Shown here piece after piece: positions 6,863-7,991 of a stretch of DNA of 7,991 bases. Origin of the DNA: a bacterium. GTDB lineage: Bacteria > UBA9089. Within the stretch, counting starts at the first letter, position 1; each line of letters opens with the position of its first letter. The notes beneath the pieces are model-generated. The model was given only the letters and a program-made list of their open reading frames with translations. It was not told the origin of the DNA and made no database searches. The position numbers and the translations under genes were made by a program. Location of the stretch: positions 1 through 7,991 of the forward strand of contig DNCN01000074.1 in NCBI GenBank assembly GCA_003485015.1, given 5' to 3'.

Positions 6863-6892
6863 GAAAAAAGTTCATAAAGGATTAAAAGCCCT

Positions 6893-6917
6893 GACATCCT
6901 GAAAGTTTGAGGATGTC
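6893..6917. repeat. Perfect 8-bp inverted repeat with 9-base loop
   Basis: GACATCCT (6893-6900) and AGGATGTC (6910-6917) are perfect inverted repeats around the loop GAAAGTTTG. On the minus strand only a weak run of four Ts follows some bases later, so it is a poor intrinsic terminator. Its form (GGGACATCC before a short loop) resembles the extragenic palindromes linked to IS200/REP-type transposases, but no transposase is present. Confidence 0.6.
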
Positions 6918-7237
6918 CCATTGACTGTTGAAATTCTCCAAGCGATTCCCCTCATAATTCTATGCTACCTCCATGACAGAGGATAATGTTTTGCCTCGTA
7001 CTCTCAATAACATTGGTGGTCTGTCGAGGTGCCCACAATTATACCCCGCTTTCATTAACTCTGCTTATGCAAAGTTTGGATATGCAATACTGTTTAGCCG
7101 CTCATCGCAGGCAAAGAAAGAAATACTCCCCATATATTTCTTAGGAGGAGAAAAAGTTAATTAAGAGGATTTTTATTTTACAGATTGGTTTAGTGTTCTT
7201 GGGTGGATTTCGGGAATCGGACTATTTTTACGGGCAG

Positions 7238-7918
7238 TCAGAGGTTAAGTGTGGTAAATGGTTCTAAGAATTTACCAATCACCTCTTCAAGTTGCTTGAT
7301 GTACTGTTCCTGATTATGCACTTTTATCGCATTCTTTTTTTTAAATATTAATATATTCTCTTTCTGCATCACATTATAAAGCCCAAAGATAATTTTATCT
7401 ATATTCGTAACCAGATCAAATCCTATTTTTTGGGCATAAGATACGGTAGATTCTATTGTTCTTATTTCGTTACTGAGATAAGTTGCATTGCCAATAACTA
7501 TTACGGCATATCTATTGGGCTTTAACACCCTGAACATCTCTTTCAGGCTTTCTTTCATATCTTCATTATACAAATCAATCTTTACTTGTCCCGTACCCCT
7601 CACTCCAATAAACTCTTCTCTGATTTCAGGCAAATCATAACCCAATGCTTTTAAGGCATGTGCATCATTTGCGACATAATCCAAAGCAATAGAATAAGGA
7701 GGAGGGGTCACTATACCATCGATACTTTCGGATTCTAAAGACAACCTCCTTGCATCCCCAACCCTCATATCCATTCTTCCTAAATTTAGATTGATCTTCT
7801 TTTTAATATCAACATAATCCTTAACAGAGGCTATCATAAGTTCAAGGTTCTTCAAAAAAGCACTGGAAAGGTTTCTTCTTCTCCGAGCTTCATCACTTAA
7901 TGCAACTAATTTAGCCAT
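7238..7918 (-). CDS. DNA methyltransferase, C-terminal half (probably truncated)
   Basis: The 226-residue frame matches the C-terminal half of TSPPY-type amino-methyltransferases, which methylate exocyclic amino groups of adenine or cytosine in DNA. Seen are GDARRL at 54-59, the catalytic motif IV as TPPPYSIALDY at 71-81 (usually TSPPY), the LGYDLPEIREEFIG segment at 92-105, VLKPNRYAVIVIGNATY at 131-147 and the end ENILIFKKK. Full proteins of this kind carry an N-terminal SAM-binding part with a DPFxGSGT motif, which is missing here. The frame stays open upstream of the ATG at 7918 to 7975, and those codons (SLDEAIESIPDGKIRNFYR) look like true family sequence, but no start codon lies in them and the ATG has no clear ribosome site. 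A TGA at 7976-7978 blocks the frame. I read it as the 3' part of a broken or frameshifted gene whose start lies beyond the window. There is no restriction enzyme gene beside it in the window. Confidence 0.72.
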   Translation of the reverse strand: MAKLVALSDEARRRRNLSSAFLKNLELMIASVKDYVDIKKKINLNLGRMDMRVGDARRLSLESESIDGIVTPPPYSIALDYVANDAHALKALGYDLPEIREEFIGVRGTGQVKIDLYNEDMKESLKEMFRVLKPNRYAVIVIGNATYLSNEIRTIESTVSYAQKIGFDLVTNIDKIIFGLYNVMQKENILIFKKKNAIKVHNQEQYIKQLEEVIGKFLEPFTTLNL

Positions 7919-7991
7919 TCTATAAAAGTTTCTTATCTTCCCATCTGGTATTGACTCAATTGCTTCATCTAAGGATCATCTGCAATTTAGT

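Larger units (their letters stand above)
6664..7237. other. Long intergenic stretch upstream of the metV-metF operon
   Basis: This stretch of 574 bases has no convincing protein gene on either strand. It contains a perfect 8-bp hairpin (6893-6917), a TTGACA box (6857-6862), an isolated perfect TATAAT on the minus strand (7038-7043) without a good -35 partner, a weak AT-rich 7-bp stem-loop (7119-7141), a run of eight Cs (6733-6740) and two short coupled minus-strand frames (6666-6862). A plus-strand frame of 63 codons (6973-7164) lacks a ribosome site and any recognisable motif. I see no tRNA-like folding or T-loop motif. Confidence 0.5.

Noticed and set aside
7038..7043. Perfect TATAAT on the minus strand as an operon promoter
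   Set aside because: No -35 box lies at 16-18 bases, and it is about 375 bases from the first gene; the match alone is weak evidence.
6973..7164. 63-codon plus-strand frame in the intergenic gap
   Set aside because: There is no Shine-Dalgarno sequence before its ATG, no motif, and it would be the only plus-strand gene; chance is more likely.

Overview
The window reads as a piece of chromosome from an anaerobic bacterium of moderate GC content, probably one that runs the methyl branch of the Wood-Ljungdahl (C1) pathway. The basis is a MetF/MetV methylenetetrahydrofolate reductase pair joined to an iron-sulfur electron-transfer protein of the MvhD kind, plus a HypA-like nickel protein. I cannot name the lineage from the sequence. 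All recognisable genes lie on the minus strand, so the biological reading order runs from high to low coordinates.

In that order: (1) 7238-7975 holds the C-terminal half of a DNA methyltransferase. Its open frame is cut by an in-frame TGA close to the window edge, and the usual N-terminal SAM-binding half is not in this window. (2) 6664-7237 is a 574-base stretch without a convincing gene. It contains a perfect 8-bp hairpin, a possible promoter and two very short coupled reading frames running into the next gene. (3) 6663-3849 is a compact operon: a fused ferredoxin-MvhD-ferredoxin-MvhD protein, then metV (4-base ATGA overlap), then metF (32-base gap). It probably delivers electrons to the reduction of methylene- to methyl-tetrahydrofolate. 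(4) 3742-2816 is a HEAT-repeat protein with its own plausible extended -10 promoter overlapped by a dyad. Its 3' end carries a 2-base loss that cuts off a tenth repeat. (5) 2657-2409 is a HypA-like gene that keeps the nickel-binding Met-His-Glu start and the family's last residues but lacks the whole zinc-binding segment. (6) 2367-235 is recG, complete. (7) 1-234 is non-coding and holds short repeats and an inverted repeat.

The metabolic core is the fused iron-sulfur protein with MetV and MetF. In acetogens such as Moorella, metV-metF sits with separate hdrCBA and mvhD genes. Here the only partner visible is one polypeptide with four [4Fe-4S] motifs and two MvhD-type domains, a simpler and unusual arrangement. 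The block between the HEAT gene and recG shows several signs of decay: a frameshifted repeat protein, a HypA with its metal domain missing, and a short stretch resembling the end of another gene. I see no CRISPR array, tRNA, rRNA or intact insertion sequence.
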